Below, piece after piece: positions 1 to 12,369 of a stretch of DNA of 64,000 bases (its first letter is position 1; every line of letters begins with the position of its first letter). The position numbers were made by a program, and so were the translations under genes. Below the pieces are notes generated by a model. It was not told where the DNA came from and made no database searches. It saw nothing but the letters and a program-made list of their open reading frames with translations. Source of the DNA: Trissonchulus latispiculum (taxonomy: Eukaryota; Nematoda; Enoplea; Enoplida; Ironidae); the NCBI GenBank assembly GCA_030248195.1, contig JASAND010003992.1, positions 18,288-82,287 of the forward strand. Direction: 5' to 3'.

Positions 1-789
1 CAGCCCGATTCAAAGCCCGGTTTGTTCGAAGCTTGGTTTGGCGAACCGGGGTTTTCTGCTTGTCTAGAAACATCAATCAAATTTAGAAAATTATTGTTAA
101 TGCAAATGCTAAACCTTGTGCACGACGTCAAATAATATTAGCTACTCTATACGTACATGGCCCCGTTGCGTTTGCAATATAAAATAATTATTCTTCTGAG
201 CCTTCGGGTAGCGCTGCGAGAGATTATCTCAGAATGCTAACTAGCCAATCACATTCATATTAATTAATGAGACCCAATCAGTCGGCTATACCTGTTCAAC
301 TATTAAATCTACCATTCTCTGCCGTTCATTGCCGAATCTGTTAATATTTTTAACACTTGGCAGAACCAAATCAGGTCCTTAGGCATCAGGTCATTAGATT
401 ATGAAATGTCTCATTTCTTGTTGTCTAAATCACAAATATCCTCAGAAGACATCACATGCGCAAAGGCCATAGTAAATTAAAAAAACCACAAAACAAAACA
501 AAGATTAATGTGGACTATATTAATAAAATTAAGCCAATAAAATTGTAGACTGTTGTGGTATAGAAATACGAAGTGCAAGAGTATTGTGCCAGATGACATA
601 TATAAGTGCATTATTTTCATATACGGACCGCCTTGTTATGCCCGACTGACCTGATTGTGGGACTCATCAGGGGCTTACAATCAGGTTATTTTAGTGATTA
701 AATTAACCAACCACCCATTTTTAGATAAAAAGTAAGTTCAGCACTCCCAAACATAGAGACAAGATAAAAATCTGTTTTAGAAGGCCCAA
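1..789. other. Unassigned non-coding DNA
   Basis: No coding region, RNA gene or clear repeat boundary was recognised. Composition is AT-rich with scattered short stop-limited frames only. Confidence 0.5.
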
Positions 790-794
790 CATCA

Positions 795-983
795 CCCGGG
801 CCTGACCGGGCCCGAGCCGGCCCGGGAGGCCCGGTGGTCATGAATCGGGCCGGGCCGAAGCGTCCGGCCGGGCCCGGGCCGGGCCTCTCTCATAAAAAGA
901 GGCCCGGGGCCGTGACCGTGACCGGCCCGGCCCGGGCCCGGCCCGGGGCCCGAGGCCCGATACACGGCCCCGGCACAACTCTA
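795..983. repeat. CCGG-rich block, possibly a degenerate hAT-like element
   Basis: A run of about 180 bp made almost only of CCGGGCC-type words. Its right edge reads, on the minus strand, TAGAGTTGTGCCGGGGCC. This resembles the TAGGGATGCACCGGGGCC end of the clear hAT-like element at 58489-58872, which also has a CCGG-rich interior. The left edge is degenerate and the 8-bp flanks match only in part (shared ATCTG). The open frames in both directions come from composition and are not taken as genes. Confidence 0.4.
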
Positions 984-1008
984 GTGATCTGTGATCGTAT
1001 CCGATTCG

Positions 1009-1203
1009 AAATTACTTCATATCTGCTGTAGTTTGTGAATGATAGCGTTTTCAAAATGGGCTGATTTTGTTTGTCTTGTCCAATTGTTAAACCGGTCATG
1101 AATGAGATTTGATCCCCTACGCTTAGCTTTGTCGCATGCAATATACGCTGAACCATTTTTAAAACGCTGTCATTCACAAATTGCAGCAGATATGAAGTAA
1201 TTT
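1009..1203. repeat. Small foldback (inverted-repeat) element
   Basis: About 55 bp at 1009-1064 (AAATTACTTCATATCTGCTG...) recur in inverted orientation at 1150-1203, separated by a spacer of about 85 bp. The arms are imperfect. No coding capacity. It resembles a palindromic MITE; no TSD could be fixed. Confidence 0.55.
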
Positions 1204-1852
1204 GAGGTTGATGATTGTTAAGGATGGACGAAACATTTTAATGAAATAAATTGACTTCCGGACCAACCGGATGCTGAGATAATAGCCCATGAAATGTCAA
1301 ATTTCAAAGTTCATAACCGGATATTCGTTTGCTTTGACACCGGTAAAAATGGAAGTAGCTTCCCAAACATTCATTGTGCTAGAAACGAACATTTTTATCC
1401 GCGATTTCGAGCACCAGTCCGGAAAGAACACAATTTCGTATGCAAACTAACTTCGACACAAGGAATCCAAAAATCTAATCAGCGAAACTGTACGCAAAAC
1501 AAATCCAGTACAGTATTTGTGACCTAAAAAACAGGTTACCGGACATGGACCGGATTTTCGGAAGTGTGGGCCAAGGACCAACACACTAAGAGTGAATTAG
1601 CATCTTCTTTCCGAACTTGAAGCGTTTTTATCGATTTAGTATCAGGTAACTGGTGCCTTAGCGCCTAGCGGATTCTCCTCCTGAAGTTTCTAAAAATATA
1701 TACATTATATAAATCTTCAAAGATTAACTCAGGACAGACGCTCACATTTCGGCTCCAAGATTTTTTGGTCATACTTTAGTATGGGATTGTTCGGACAGGA
1801 CACGTCTTATCATTCATGTGATTTGCCGATCTGATCCGGACACTATTCCTTA

Positions 1853-2245
1853 GTGTTGTTTCATTCAGTAACCGATTTTAGTTTCAGTTTCAGTCGGCGG
1901 TCCACGACGGTTTCAGTTTCAGTTTCAGGTCTCTTCCGATAATAGTTTCAGTTTCAGTCGGGATCACAAAATAATTTCAGTTTCGGTTCATTCGAAAAAC
2001 TGCAGTTTCTGGCCTTGAGACATAATATAGTGCATAAATTTAATATTATTTAGACTCCTACTGCAGTATTAACGAAAACACAGCTTAAAACCTTCAAATA
2101 TTCATGCTTTGAGAAAAGACTGAAACTAGTTTCAGTCCAAGTTTCAGGTCTTTACCCAATCTAGTTTCAGTTTCAGTTGGTCATCTAAAATAGTTTGTTT
2201 CAGTCGGGATTACAAAATAATTTCGTGCCTGAAACATCACTACTG
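1853..2245. mobile_element. hAT-like MITE rich in GTTTCAGTTTCAGT
   Basis: The segment is bounded by TTCCTTA at 1846-1852 and 2246-2252, a 7-bp match compatible with an 8-bp hAT TSD. The right end read inward is CAGTAGTGATGTTTCA and the left end is GTGTTGTTTCA, giving a short imperfect TIR. The interior repeats GTTTCAGTTTCAGT in at least six places. No transposase is present. hAT assignment is inferred from TSD length and the CAGnxxTG-type end. Confidence 0.5.
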
Positions 2246-2589
2246 TTCCTTAACACATTTTTACCTAACTACTAAACTGGCATACAGAAACAATCTTTAA
2301 TGACAACAATAAATGTAACGAGACAGTAATATTATGAATGATATGGCATGTATGTGCAACCCACCACATGACTGCTTTTGAAAGACCTAAAGAACATAAT
2401 AATGGCACAAAAATGTTCAAAACTTCTAATTTTTAAAGCGGATGAACTGGAAAGAACCAGCACTGACATAATTATTACTATAGTCAGTCCAACGTCCAAC
2501 AATAATTAGAATATCGCAGAATGTATGCTTAAAATCATACAATCTTTTAAGATTAGCTGACTCCTTCATACAGAAAACAAATCTTGCAG

Positions 2590-2789
2590 AATAGGAAAAT
2601 ATCAAAACGCGGACACCCAGAAAACCAACCAGCCTTAATATCATGGGACCAGTTTCGCAACCGACGTGGTCCCTTCAGCGAGTGATAGCCAGGAGTCGCC
2701 TGATGAAGGGAACACGTCGGTTCCGAAACCGGTCGCGCGATTAAGGTTGGTTGGATTTCTGGGTGTCCATGTTTTGATATTTTCCTATT
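2590..2789. repeat. Foldback element of 200 bp
   Basis: The sequence starting AATAGGAAAATATCAAAACG is mirrored by the sequence ending GATATTTTCCTATT, with arms of about 90 bp around a centre near 2690. The inner arms carry GTTGCGAAACTGG-like words in inverted form. There is no coding capacity. It is a non-autonomous inverted-repeat element or a remnant of one. Confidence 0.6.
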
Positions 2790-3742
2790 ATCATTGATGT
2801 CTATGCATCCCCCGTAGATCCGTGGACTGGTGTCTGGTTTGACTGTTTATTATTCTGATAACGTACACATTTAGATATACTATCACAGATATACACAACA
2901 GGTTACTTTTAACACAACAAGAAAATAAATAAGATTATAACAGAAACAGATCAAACAAGTGTAAGTTAACAATGCACTGCTCGTTTAGGTTAGACACTAA
3001 AACAACAAAAAACTGTATACTTGGCAGACATTTTTCGGTAAATCTGAAGGATTTTGGACAACGGCAAATGGAAAAATTTCCGGACACAAAGACAAAACAA
3101 TTCAGTGAACGGACAGCTTAATTTTTGTCAATAACAAAATCGGAGAGCTCTAAATCTGAGAAAAGGGAAGCCTAAAATACCAAACGGAGAAAAACAGTCC
3201 AGCAAAAATGATAAAATAAAACCATTACCGTTCAAGTTACAAAATTTAAGTAGATTATAACTACAAAAATAAATATATTATGTATAAATGTATGTATATA
3301 TTTATACTTTATACGTACTTCAATAAAGTATACATCGTCAATACTAATACATATTCAAATTTCGGACCAAGAGTCAACCAAATACAACGAAAGAAATTCA
3401 CAGAAACGTAACAACAAGAAAAACAAACTTAATAATAAAACCTATCAAGAAATTGACCGCATTAATAAAAACATGAAAGTACGTACCAGTGACGCATCCA
3501 GGGCTCGGGAAGCGGAATAAAATTTAGAAAATGCTCTTGCAATTTCAACATGTTTTAGGAATAGGCACATACACGATTATATTACCGCTGAAGCTAAAGG
3601 CAGAGGTGGGCTAACAGCAAGGAAGTATGCTATGCTAACCTTTGTGATGAAAGTAGTTACACAAATCGTAATGCTAACACGAGACAAACTGCTCCCTCCC
3701 CTCAAGGCGCGCCCGGTACGTACGAACAATTACGGGAACAGA
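2790..3742. other. 3' flank of ZIP7 gene, unassigned
   Basis: This is AT-rich DNA downstream of the ZIP7 stop codon (minus strand) and presumably includes its 3' UTR. I saw no canonical AATAAA in the first 300 bases downstream of the stop. No other gene or repeat was recognised. Confidence 0.4.
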
Positions 3743-6700
3743 TTATTCCAACCAACCAATTACAACCATTAATCCTATTCCTAGGAAAAGGGCTAAAATC
3801 TCCTTAATAGATTGCCAGAAACCACTGTTCTCTAACAGTTCTGGAATCACAGAAACTGTTGCAATGTAGATAAATCCACCAGCAGTGAATGGCAGAACCC
3901 AGCTGGAGCTGGCAGTCTAAAATAAGCACACAAAATAAAAGGCAAGGCAAAACAGAAAGTTGCGCATACCAAAAACAAGTAAAACACAATAAAAAGCATT
4001 TACTCTATTAGAATGCCATCTATGAAATTAGTAAGAGTTTGAATCTCGCTTGTAGGCAAACGTTCGTTAGAGAAGAATCTATGATAGCAAATACATCTGA
4101 GAAGGTAAAAGCAGTCAAAACTACAAGTTCCATTTTTCTATTTTTTCCAGTTTGAAATTACACTTACATCGGCTAAGCTGTTCGGATCAGCAGCGAAAAG
4201 TGAAACACAGCATCCCAACAAAGCACCTACAGCAGTGATCAACTGAAGCATCATCGCCTAAAATAGAGATAAATTTTATATGAAACAAATAGTGCTCCAC
4301 ATTTAACACATAGAGATAGAGGTATATACCAGTGAAACAATCATACTGACCAGACAACATGCATACATACACACCAGGGTTTTTTTTCAAAACGGCCAGT
4401 GGGCATTTTAGTGGGCAAACTTAGGATTGAGTGGGCAAATTTAGAGATCGGTGCGCAAAATTACAAAATTTTGCTAAGCGAATTTTAACCTTAAGTTTTA
4501 CTTTGCTTTAATTAATAACGTGATTTATTCCATACCATCGAATTTGCGGCCGTTTTCGTTAGTTATGCCTTAAGCAATCTTAGTTTTTGTACAATACAGG
4601 GTTCTTATACATATTAAAACACACGTATTAAAACAACAGCAGGGGGTCCGGGGGGCGCAGCCCCCCAGAAGCTGAACGAATTTTTCAAATTTTGATATTT
4701 TTGCACATGTTTTGAGTCATAGTTTCGATTTTCTGCAGTTGCATTTTGCTATAAATACATTCTGTCTTTTTTATAAAGACAAATTTTGCAACATTTCGAG
4801 GAGACATAGAAAGAGACAATAAGTGAAGTGAAGTAAAGCTAATCAAGTTACAATTTAGCAGTGACACAGGAACCCCAGCGGGGGCGCCCCCCAGAAAAAA
4901 AACTTGAAGATCTTTTGAAAATTAGCAATAAAACCGTAATAGAAATGTCCACTTCTTTTACCTCTGTGGTCCAATTTTTCAGTGGGCAAACTGCTGGGCA
5001 AATTTAAATTTGAGCGGGCAAACTTTTGGCCGAGTGGGCAAATGCCCCCAATTTTGCCCAAAAAACCGTGATACACACATACGCTTAACTAGAAAAGACT
5101 AGCTAATAACCCTTGTTTACAAGTAGAAATTCACTTTCCAATTCTCGCGCTGACAGAAATAAAACTGTATATCTTGTATGTTGTTTGCTAGCGAGTGAAA
5201 AACGTAGAGGCGTCAAATGCAAACACCTAGTGCTAGTCTGATGTGTCTACAGTCAGAATCGATGTATAAGCTGCCAACTACTGGGTTAGCATGAAAAAGC
5301 TTCCAGACAGTTAGAGATGAGAATTACGTAAACACACAGGTGTGTGTGAGAGAGAGTGTGTGTGTACACAATTCATGTACATGTCCATCAGGTCACGTTT
5401 ACAGTGGTTTGATACAAGTTTAATAATAAAATTGCTGGAACTATCAATAATGAATGATTTTAGCTCTTTAAAATAAGAGTTACATATATGGTTATTACGA
5501 TGAAAGTGAAAAAAACCAATACGGCAACTCAGAAGTTTCGAAACAAAATAAATTTTAATTTTTCATACCGACCCTTGAACTGCGATAGGTTGACCAACAT
5601 CCCCTCCGAACCCACCTCCCCTCTCCAACAACTCTTGAACCAAAATTTCCATAAACTATATATTGTTGCTGCACTAAGACAAACCCTTTCAGCCAACACT
5701 GCCGCAACATTTCTTAGTAAAACCAGGGAAATGGAAAAATAGTTAACATCTTAGTTCTTCCAGAAAATATATACTTATATATATATATATAAATATACTT
5801 CCAGAAAAACATCGTCGCCGTGCTACGGCTAAGCAAAAGTAGTGCCACCAGTTGAAACATTTTTGAACGCATTCACATTGAAATGCAAAACCGCACACAT
5901 CGCTTCCATTCTGTGACAATCTACTGCACTTGCCTTCCGTTTACTACAGCCTGACTGAATAAGTATGGCAAAGTCTCCTATTTCATGAGGAACTTCGTGA
6001 ATTAGGACAGTCAGAGTTGTAACGAGACCAATGGGATTCCCAGCCAAGTAGGAGGCACCCACGGCCAACCCATCAGTAAAATTATGACTGAAGTCTGCTG
6101 CCAAATTTAAGTATCCAGCTACTTTGATATCCCCACCGGCACTGTCTGGCGGGGCGCTAACCGTTTCTAAAAAAACAATCGTAACACGAACACAATGTTT
6201 AATGAGTATATATATACGTATATAATATGTACGTAGTTGTTACTCCAAGCAATTAAGATATCAACTAATAATTTTAACTCCCATAATGTACATATTATAT
6301 ACATAATCCTGGTGTACAGTCGAGAGACCTCAAGTATTCTCAGAAAACCGAGGGGAAGGAAATGGAGGAAGGGGGTAACATTTTATGAACATTTACTCCT
6401 TTTTAGCTTAATGGGATCTGAAAAATTTTAGTTTGTTGGAAAATAACGAAACTTTACACAGATACAGGCCGTCACAATAGGAGTGACCTAGAGGAAATGC
6501 CCACTGAAGGCGGACGGAAACGGCATGTAATTTGTTGCCTAGGGCAAAAGTTAGTACAAAAGAGCCCCCTTTTGGGATATGAGAGTTGCCGTTGAACTCT
6601 TATTTTTAAAGCAACATTTAGGCGGCTTGGCCACTCCGTAGAAGGGGCTGGGGGGGCGATCAAAAACAAACAGAAATCTGAACTCAAACATGACCAATAA

Positions 6701-8920
6701 ATAAATACACATTTCATGAATGATACAACAATAGCCTGGGGCTTTTTACTGGGTGTACCACTCCACTCGACAAATTGCCGCCCACTCATGTTAAGGCGCC
6801 TAGAAATTGCCAAGCTTTAGTATTTTGGTGAAAAATTTAAAAAAGTTTCCGGCTTCGCCGAAATTTTTTGGCCACAAATAGTCTATTTTTCTGCCAAAAC
6901 TTAATGTTTTAGCAGTTTTTTTTAGCTTAGTTAACAGTTAACAGTTAGTATGTTGAAAACAGGTTATTTATCCTGTATTCTTAGCACTTTAAGCCCATTT
7001 ACCCCTCCCCCCGTCCATTGAATCTCCCCGCCCCACTTATTTTTGCCTAAAAAATCCCAGCAATCCATACACATTTAACGGAGTACAGACACAAAAATAG
7101 CCCAACAAAACAAAGCATACGTACTTTTATCGCCATCCCCAGAGGCATGATGAGATTCGTCAGGGTCGGAATCAGTGGTCGTTGACCGCTCACTCTTCCG
7201 CTTCTTTCGACGACGCGCAGCCGAGGAACCCGATTCGTTCTGCTGATCCGACTTTGCCGAAGACTCTTTCTCCTTCGGAGAAGGCGGTGCAGGTGGTGCA
7301 TGAGAAGAGTGTGAATGGCCGTGTCCTCCTCCCTCACCCTTCATGATCCGCACAAACTTTTCCACCATCAAAAATGCCGTTATACCAGCCAGCACGTACA
7401 GGCCCACTGAAATGTCATGCGGTTCATGTGGTTCCGTTCCCTCCCCGCCATGACTATGTCCGTGGGTATGACTGGATGCGCTGCCACCATGAGAGTGAGT
7501 ATGCCCATGACCGTTGGGAATGGCATGGGGGATCAGATGAAGAAAGGCATCGCCTAGCAGACCGCCGGAGGCAAAGCTCAGCAGAACCTTCAGTTTAGGC
7601 TCATGCTGAGCTGAGTTGGAGTCAATCGGGATCAGGAACAGGATCAGATAGGGCGCTGCACTGATCAGCAGCGTTGAGGCAATGGAATAGACCCAGAGGG
7701 CTGTTCGTCGATCGTTCAGAAATGCCAGCGGACTGGACTCGTCCCACTGAGCAGCTGCTCCCACACTACCGCTCCCAGTGGCTCCTGAGGCAGGCTTAGC
7801 CGACTGAGCTTTAGGCGGCGGCTCGTGGGAATGAGAGTGAGCGTGATCATGTGAATGGTGATGATGATCATGCTGATCGTGAGAGTGGCTGTGAGAATGA
7901 GGACGATGACCTCCACCTCCCCCGGGCTGACTCTCAGGTGCTTTGGCCTAAAATAACGAAACTAAACAACATCGGGTTAACAGTCTGGATACAGGGTTCT
8001 TTGCGTATATACTGCAGATGCACAGCAAATAGTGAAGAAACGCATAGACCTTAGACCTAGTCGGTCGCTTCCTTTTTGATCACTTGATCTGGCTGCAGTA
8101 TCCGCTAAGTATTAAACCTGCCGAGACTGACCCCCATATTGCCTATGGGCAGAGTGGCCGAGAACAGACAGACAAGAAACGCATTCTGGTGAAGAAACCT
8201 CATGGTCCTTAGATTATGCTACCGTCACCGAGCTTGTGGGTCCAATATGCCATTTATTCCGGGCTGTCCCTATCTTGACCCTTGGCTTTTGACCCCATTG
8301 CTAAGACGTGTGTTGGGCTTGAAGGTGGAGACTCCCCGTATGGATTCGCCCGCCGGTCGCCAAGACGAACAAGAAGAAGAAGAAACGCTAAGTGGGTGTA
8401 TATACTTATAAGCTAAGCAAACTATAAATTTTTTCCAACGTATATAGGTCAATCTTCAAAACATTTCTGCTTAGTCAAAGATTTTTACCAAAGCTGTTTG
8501 ATTATATATAGTAATATATACTCTACGCGTTTATGAGAAAATCTTTCAGACTTTCTATGTAAAAAACGTTAAAACACAAATGTTTGGCCCTTTTAATAAA
8601 AACCCTCGAAAATTTCTTTCCGCCATCCTCTGGAACGGTCCAGTCTGCCTAAAAACATCTGATACCCGTTGTCCCGTTATTACGCATTTATAACCATTAA
8701 CATAACATACGTATGTGGGTCTACAAACTCTTAAATAACTCCAACAAAATAAATATATACGTACGCACAAACCTAACGCACTAACCGGTTGATTTGCTTC
8801 TTTGGAATATTTGAAATGAGGTGCTTCGTCATGGTCGTGATCGTGGGAATGAGAATGACCTGCTACTGTAACGAAATATAACACCAGCAAAGTGAACCTA
8901 AGCTTCCCATTGATAGTCAT
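3743..8920 (-). CDS. SLC39A7: Zinc transporter SLC39A7/ZIP7 (Catsup/KE4), five exons
   Basis: ZIP7 proteins release zinc from the endoplasmic reticulum/Golgi lumen into the cytosol. Minus-strand exons: 8920-8786, 7947-7125, 6166-5934, 4257-4168 and 3916-3743, with frame kept at every junction; total 484 aa. Residues 1-20 form a signal peptide, followed by [11 protein letters not shown] His-rich stretch lies at about 59-86, and HGHTHSHGG- and [12 protein letters not shown] clusters border TM3. TM1 is about 128-152, TM2 163-188, TM3 224-246. TM4 carries HNFTD (347-351) and TM5 HEVPHE (376-381), the metal-site signature of the LIV-1 subfamily. A basic/acidic linker (about 266-320) lies between TM3 and TM4. 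The C-terminus contains [20 protein letters not shown], as in ZIP7. Length fits the family (human about 469 aa). Introns 1, 2 and 4 are GT-AG; intron 3 starts GC (AAG|GCAAGT). The start is the first Met before the signal peptide. The function is inferred from clear homology. Confidence 0.93.
4375..5070. mobile_element. hAT-like non-autonomous element in ZIP7 intron 3
   Basis: It is flanked by a perfect 8-bp TSD, ATACACAC (4367-4374 and 5071-5078). The ends are CAGGGTTTTTT on the left and AAAAAACCGTG on the right (inward CACGGTTTTTT), a short TIR with the CA..G form usual for hAT. The interior holds repeated GTGGGCAAA words near both ends and a GC hairpin, GGGGGGCGCAGCCCCCC (4650-4666). No transposase. 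It lies wholly inside an intron and so should be spliced out. Confidence 0.8.
6736..7060. mobile_element. CTGG-family homopolymer-rich element in ZIP7 intron 2
   Basis: The right end read inward, CTGGGATTTTTTAGGCAAAA, closely matches the left end of the better-defined element at 47776-48207 (CTGGGGTTTTTCTAGGCAAAA). A CTGGGGCTTTTTAC left end begins at 6736. The interior contains the family hairpin CCGGCTTCGCCG (6849-6860) and C-rich runs. Flanks share only CAAT, so the left boundary may be off by a few bases. No coding capacity. Confidence 0.6.
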
Positions 8921-9035
8921 TATTATGTAATAATATAATTCCAGATCGCAGAAACAGTCTAAAACAGAAAGAACGTGGGAAAACTGTACATAGCGCGCTA
9001 GACCAAATGGCATTTTTAGGGATTTGAAAGTGGAG

Positions 9036-9381
9036 GCAGGGTATTTTTAGGGATTTTTTTCGGGGGGGGGGCGGGTCCAGGGGGAGGGGGGGAGATTTTT
9101 GTAAAAATGAGCCAAAAATTGGTATTTTTGGCGTATTTTGCACGTAGACACGCAAAAAGTTCTCAAAAATGCCAGGATTTAAGCCAAAATAGCTATGTTT
9201 AGGTAAAAATCTCCGGCGAAGCCGGAAGATTTTTGAAAATTTGACCATTTTTGGAAAAAATGTAGACCTCATTAAGGGGAAAGACCAAAATCTGGGGGGG
9301 GGGACGATTTCGGGGAGGAAGGCATTTTCGGGGGGGAAGGTCAATTTCGGGGGTGGCGCCCTCCCTGTAAAAAATACCCTG
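9036..9381. mobile_element. CTGG/CAGG-family homopolymer-rich element
   Basis: The left end is CAGGGTATTTTTAGGG (from 9037) and the right end AAAAATACCCTG (to 9381), a 12-bp TIR. TGGAG occurs at 9031-9035 and 9382-9386 as a 5-bp TSD, with one extra G on the left. The interior has G runs and the hairpin CCGGCGAAGCCGG (9213-9225). Just upstream (9008-9030), GGCATTTTTAGGGATTTGAAAG resembles the left end of the related elements at 55254 and 57411, suggesting a truncated older copy was the target. Confidence 0.7.
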
Positions 9382-9460
9382 TGGAGCAAGTCCAAACTAT
9401 ATATAAACTACACCTTAAATTTTGCGAAAAATCATCATTTGTAAGGTATATATCTAAAAC

Positions 9461-10176
9461 CATAGGTGTAATTGGGGGAGGTTTGGGGGGGGGAACCCCC
9501 CCAGCCATTTTTACAAACCACCTCCAAAAATTATTGGGGGCCCCCGCCCATACGTGTGCTTAGTGGGGGGGGGTTTTCACCCCCCCCCCTCAGACCTGAA
9601 CTCCCCCCCCCCACCAGAGGGGTCCCTCACCCTCACCCCCCCCCAGAACCCGGATTTTTCCGGTAAAAAACCGGTTTTTCGGCGGCCTTCGGCCGCCCTT
9701 CATCCCCCCAGAACTTCCCCTCCTGCACATGTCTCCCGCCCCCAACAGGGGGGGGGGGTAGTCGCGCCGAAGGCGCGAAAAATTGGCCAGAAATTGGGTA
9801 TTTTTAGGGTAAACTTTGCAAAATTTTTCAAAAATGTCCAAATTTTTGGCTTAGTGTTCATTATTGCGTGAAATACTCGTTTTCAAAAGTTTTATGGACT
9901 TTCTGACAAAATATTGACCATATTTTGGAGTTAGAAACGTGCTGGCAATCAAGTTTTCGAGTTTAAAACCCCTGTCTAATGTTAAAAATAGTTAATGGTT
10001 GGATGTTTTGTGGCATTATATATATATATATAGCAATGGCTGAAAATCGATTTTTGGCATAAAAATTGAAAAAATTTTTTGGGGGAGGTTTGGGGGTGGT
10101 CTAAAAAGGGGGCCCGCCCCCAAAATTTGGCGGAAGGGGGCGGCCTCCTCCAACCCCAATCCCCGTTACAACTATG
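9461..10176. mobile_element. hAT-like non-autonomous element, CATAGGTG family
   Basis: It has a perfect 8-bp TSD, TCTAAAAC (9453-9460 and 10177-10184). The left end is CATAGGTGTAATTGG; the right end is GTTACAACTATG. The interior is a patchwork of long C and G runs with no transposase. The TSD length and the CA-initial TIR point to the hAT superfamily. Confidence 0.78.
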
Positions 10177-10225
10177 TCTAAAACACAAAGAAATAGCCAT
10201 TTTTAAGTTCAAATGGGCGTTTAAG

Positions 10226-12082
10226 CATAGGTGTGCCTGGAAACTGTTTACCCCCTGTTAGACCCCCCCACGGAGAGGCCAGATCCCCCTCCCCCCCTAC
10301 CCGACCTCAACTACTCGCCCCCCCCCCCAAGCCGAGCTCAAACCCCCTCTCCCCCCCCCCTAAAATTGGGTCCAAACCAAGTAAAAAATTCAAAATTTTT
10401 GAAAAATTGTTGTGCAACTTCTGAAAATTTTTGAAAAAAAATTTGAAAAATAGGCTATAAATCACCTATAAACAGCTAAAGATGGTTATTTATAGCAATT
10501 AAAAGATAATATACGCAATTATAAACCACAATCTGGGCTAATTTAGGCATACTTCAGTACAAATTTGTCAATTTTCAAGCCCTATTTTCGCATACGAAAA
10601 CTACTGACAGAAGCTTTTGAGTACGTTTAATGTATAGCCATGGGGTGAAAAAACCCACCCCCCTTTTGGGGGGAAAAACCCACCCGCCTCCTGGGTCATG
10701 GGTTAGAGATATGAGCTCCAAAACATAGCAGCAGGAAGCGCGACTCTTTCTAACCTATGTATGCAAAGATCAAGTCATTTGGTTCACTCCTGCTTATTTT
10801 ATGACATTTTGAAAATGACAACTACTTTTTGGTTCAACCATCCAAAAATTTACCAAAAGTTTGGACCGATGTAACTTTTGACTGGGTTGGGCTAGAAAAG
10901 TTTTGCAAATATCTGCAATGATGGCAACTCTTCCTCTTTGCACACAGCAAAAATTAGACCGATCCGCTGTACCATTAGTCTGGCACATTGCCAAACGTGG
11001 CGGGGGAAAACCCACTTTGGGGGGGAAAACCCACCCAAATTTTTTTGAAAAATTTTTTAACAACTCAACACGGAAACAATTAGAGACTATAGCACGGTAC
11101 TATCGAGCACGCTGCGTCATCCTATGCGGTCAGATTCGGACAATTTTGCTTACCTGGCTAGCTAGGGGCTAAAAACCTTAAAAGTGCCATTTCGCAGCTG
11201 GAGGACCCAATACAGGTACAATTGTGGATTTTAACAGCCAATTCTACGTAAAAAACCATTCTCTACACGATAGAATAATAAGTTTTATCAAATTACATCA
11301 TTTTTAGCATTTTTCAAAAATTGCCCTATGTTTATGTGTTAAACTTCATGAAACCTGGCCAGTTGATGCAGCATTTTCAACGGCACATGAGATCTCAAAA
11401 AAAGCTACTTAGATCGGGTTTTTTGGTTCATACTAACTAAAAAAGGGTTGAATTTTACACTGGAAGTGTCAGAATTGCGGTAGAACAATTTTTAAGACCT
11501 GTGAGGGGTGGGTTTATTTCCCCCCCCCATTTGGGTTTTCCCCCCCATTGGTTTTTTCCCCCGCTACTTTTTGCATTATACCGCTCTAACGGTACAACTT
11601 AGAGAAGTGCAAATAGGCTTAAAAGAAAGTTCTAAGTACGCCAAGTACGATGGTATATAAAGTTATCAGATAACCCTTATAATAAAAAAAGTTCCAGCCA
11701 AAATCCGAAAATGTGGGTTTTTCCCCCCATGGCTATTACATCGAAAAAGGAGCATTTTTAGCTAAAAAAACTTGGGTACAGTTTAGGGGGTTTCCTCCCC
11801 CCCCCCCCATGGGCGCACCCAGGGGAGGGGGTTTTGGGGGTTCCGACCCCTCCCTTTTAATCCGATTTACCCCCTGGAATTTTTGGGGAGAACGCAAAAA
11901 CTGAACTATTTTCAATGCATAAAACTAAAAAATAGAAACATATTCAGGTTAGACCCCTCCCTTTTCAAAATCCTGGGTGCGCCCCTGCCCCCCCCCCAAA
12001 TTTCGGATTTGGGTGGGGTCCCCCGAGCCAAATTTGGACCTTCTACTCCCCCGCCCCAACCCAAACAGGTGGTACACCTATG
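10226..12082. mobile_element. hAT-like element, CATAGGTG family, long copy with nested insertion
   Basis: It has a perfect 8-bp TSD, CGTTTAAG (10218-10225 and 12083-12090), with ends CATAGGTGTGCC and GGTACACCTATG. About 200 bp around 10410-10620 closely match 12550-12770 inside the shorter neighbouring copy (12370-12921). Most of the extra length here is the nested TA element at 10635-11735. No transposase reading frame was found, so it would need a partner element to move. Confidence 0.82.
10635..11735. mobile_element. Nested inverted-repeat element, TAG... ends with GTGGGTTTTTCCC
   Basis: The left end TAGCCATGGGGTGAAAAAACC mirrors the right end GGTTTTTCCCCCCATGGCTA. The neighbouring copy at 12370-12921 supplies a near-empty site (AATGTACTGTACATCG, about 12763-12778), confirming an insertion. 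TA flanks it on the left. Internal runs such as CCCACTTTGGGGGGGAAAACC, and a middle segment (10,900-11,040), recur in inverted form at 55,970-56,110. No coding capacity. Class uncertain; TA-flanked TIR elements are often Tc1/mariner-like. Confidence 0.65.
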
Positions 12083-12369
12083 CGTTTAAGCCCACAAACT
12101 TAACCAAAAATTGAAAACATTTTAAAAATTTAACCCCGAAAACTCAATTTTTCGACGATATGCCGCCGAAAAAGTGGGTGGGGCTTGCCGAAAAGTGAGG
12201 AAAAATAATAAGTTTGCCCAACGTTTTAATAAACTGGATGAATATTTTAAAAATCGGCAATCTTTTGCTAAAACTAGGAAATTGTTAAAATTTGTGAAAT
12301 GCTTTGTAAAATTACGAAAAAGTAGGGAGGGGAATTCGAAAGTGGGGAACCACCGTACGAATATAAGTA

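Noticed and set aside
834..1177. Opposed frames in the CCGG-rich block at 834-1177.
   Set aside because: Composition alone (Pro/Gly/Arg/Ala) explains them; no domain is visible.
7374..8411. Plus-strand frames within the ZIP7 gene.
   Set aside because: They are antisense shadows of His-rich coding and intron sequence.
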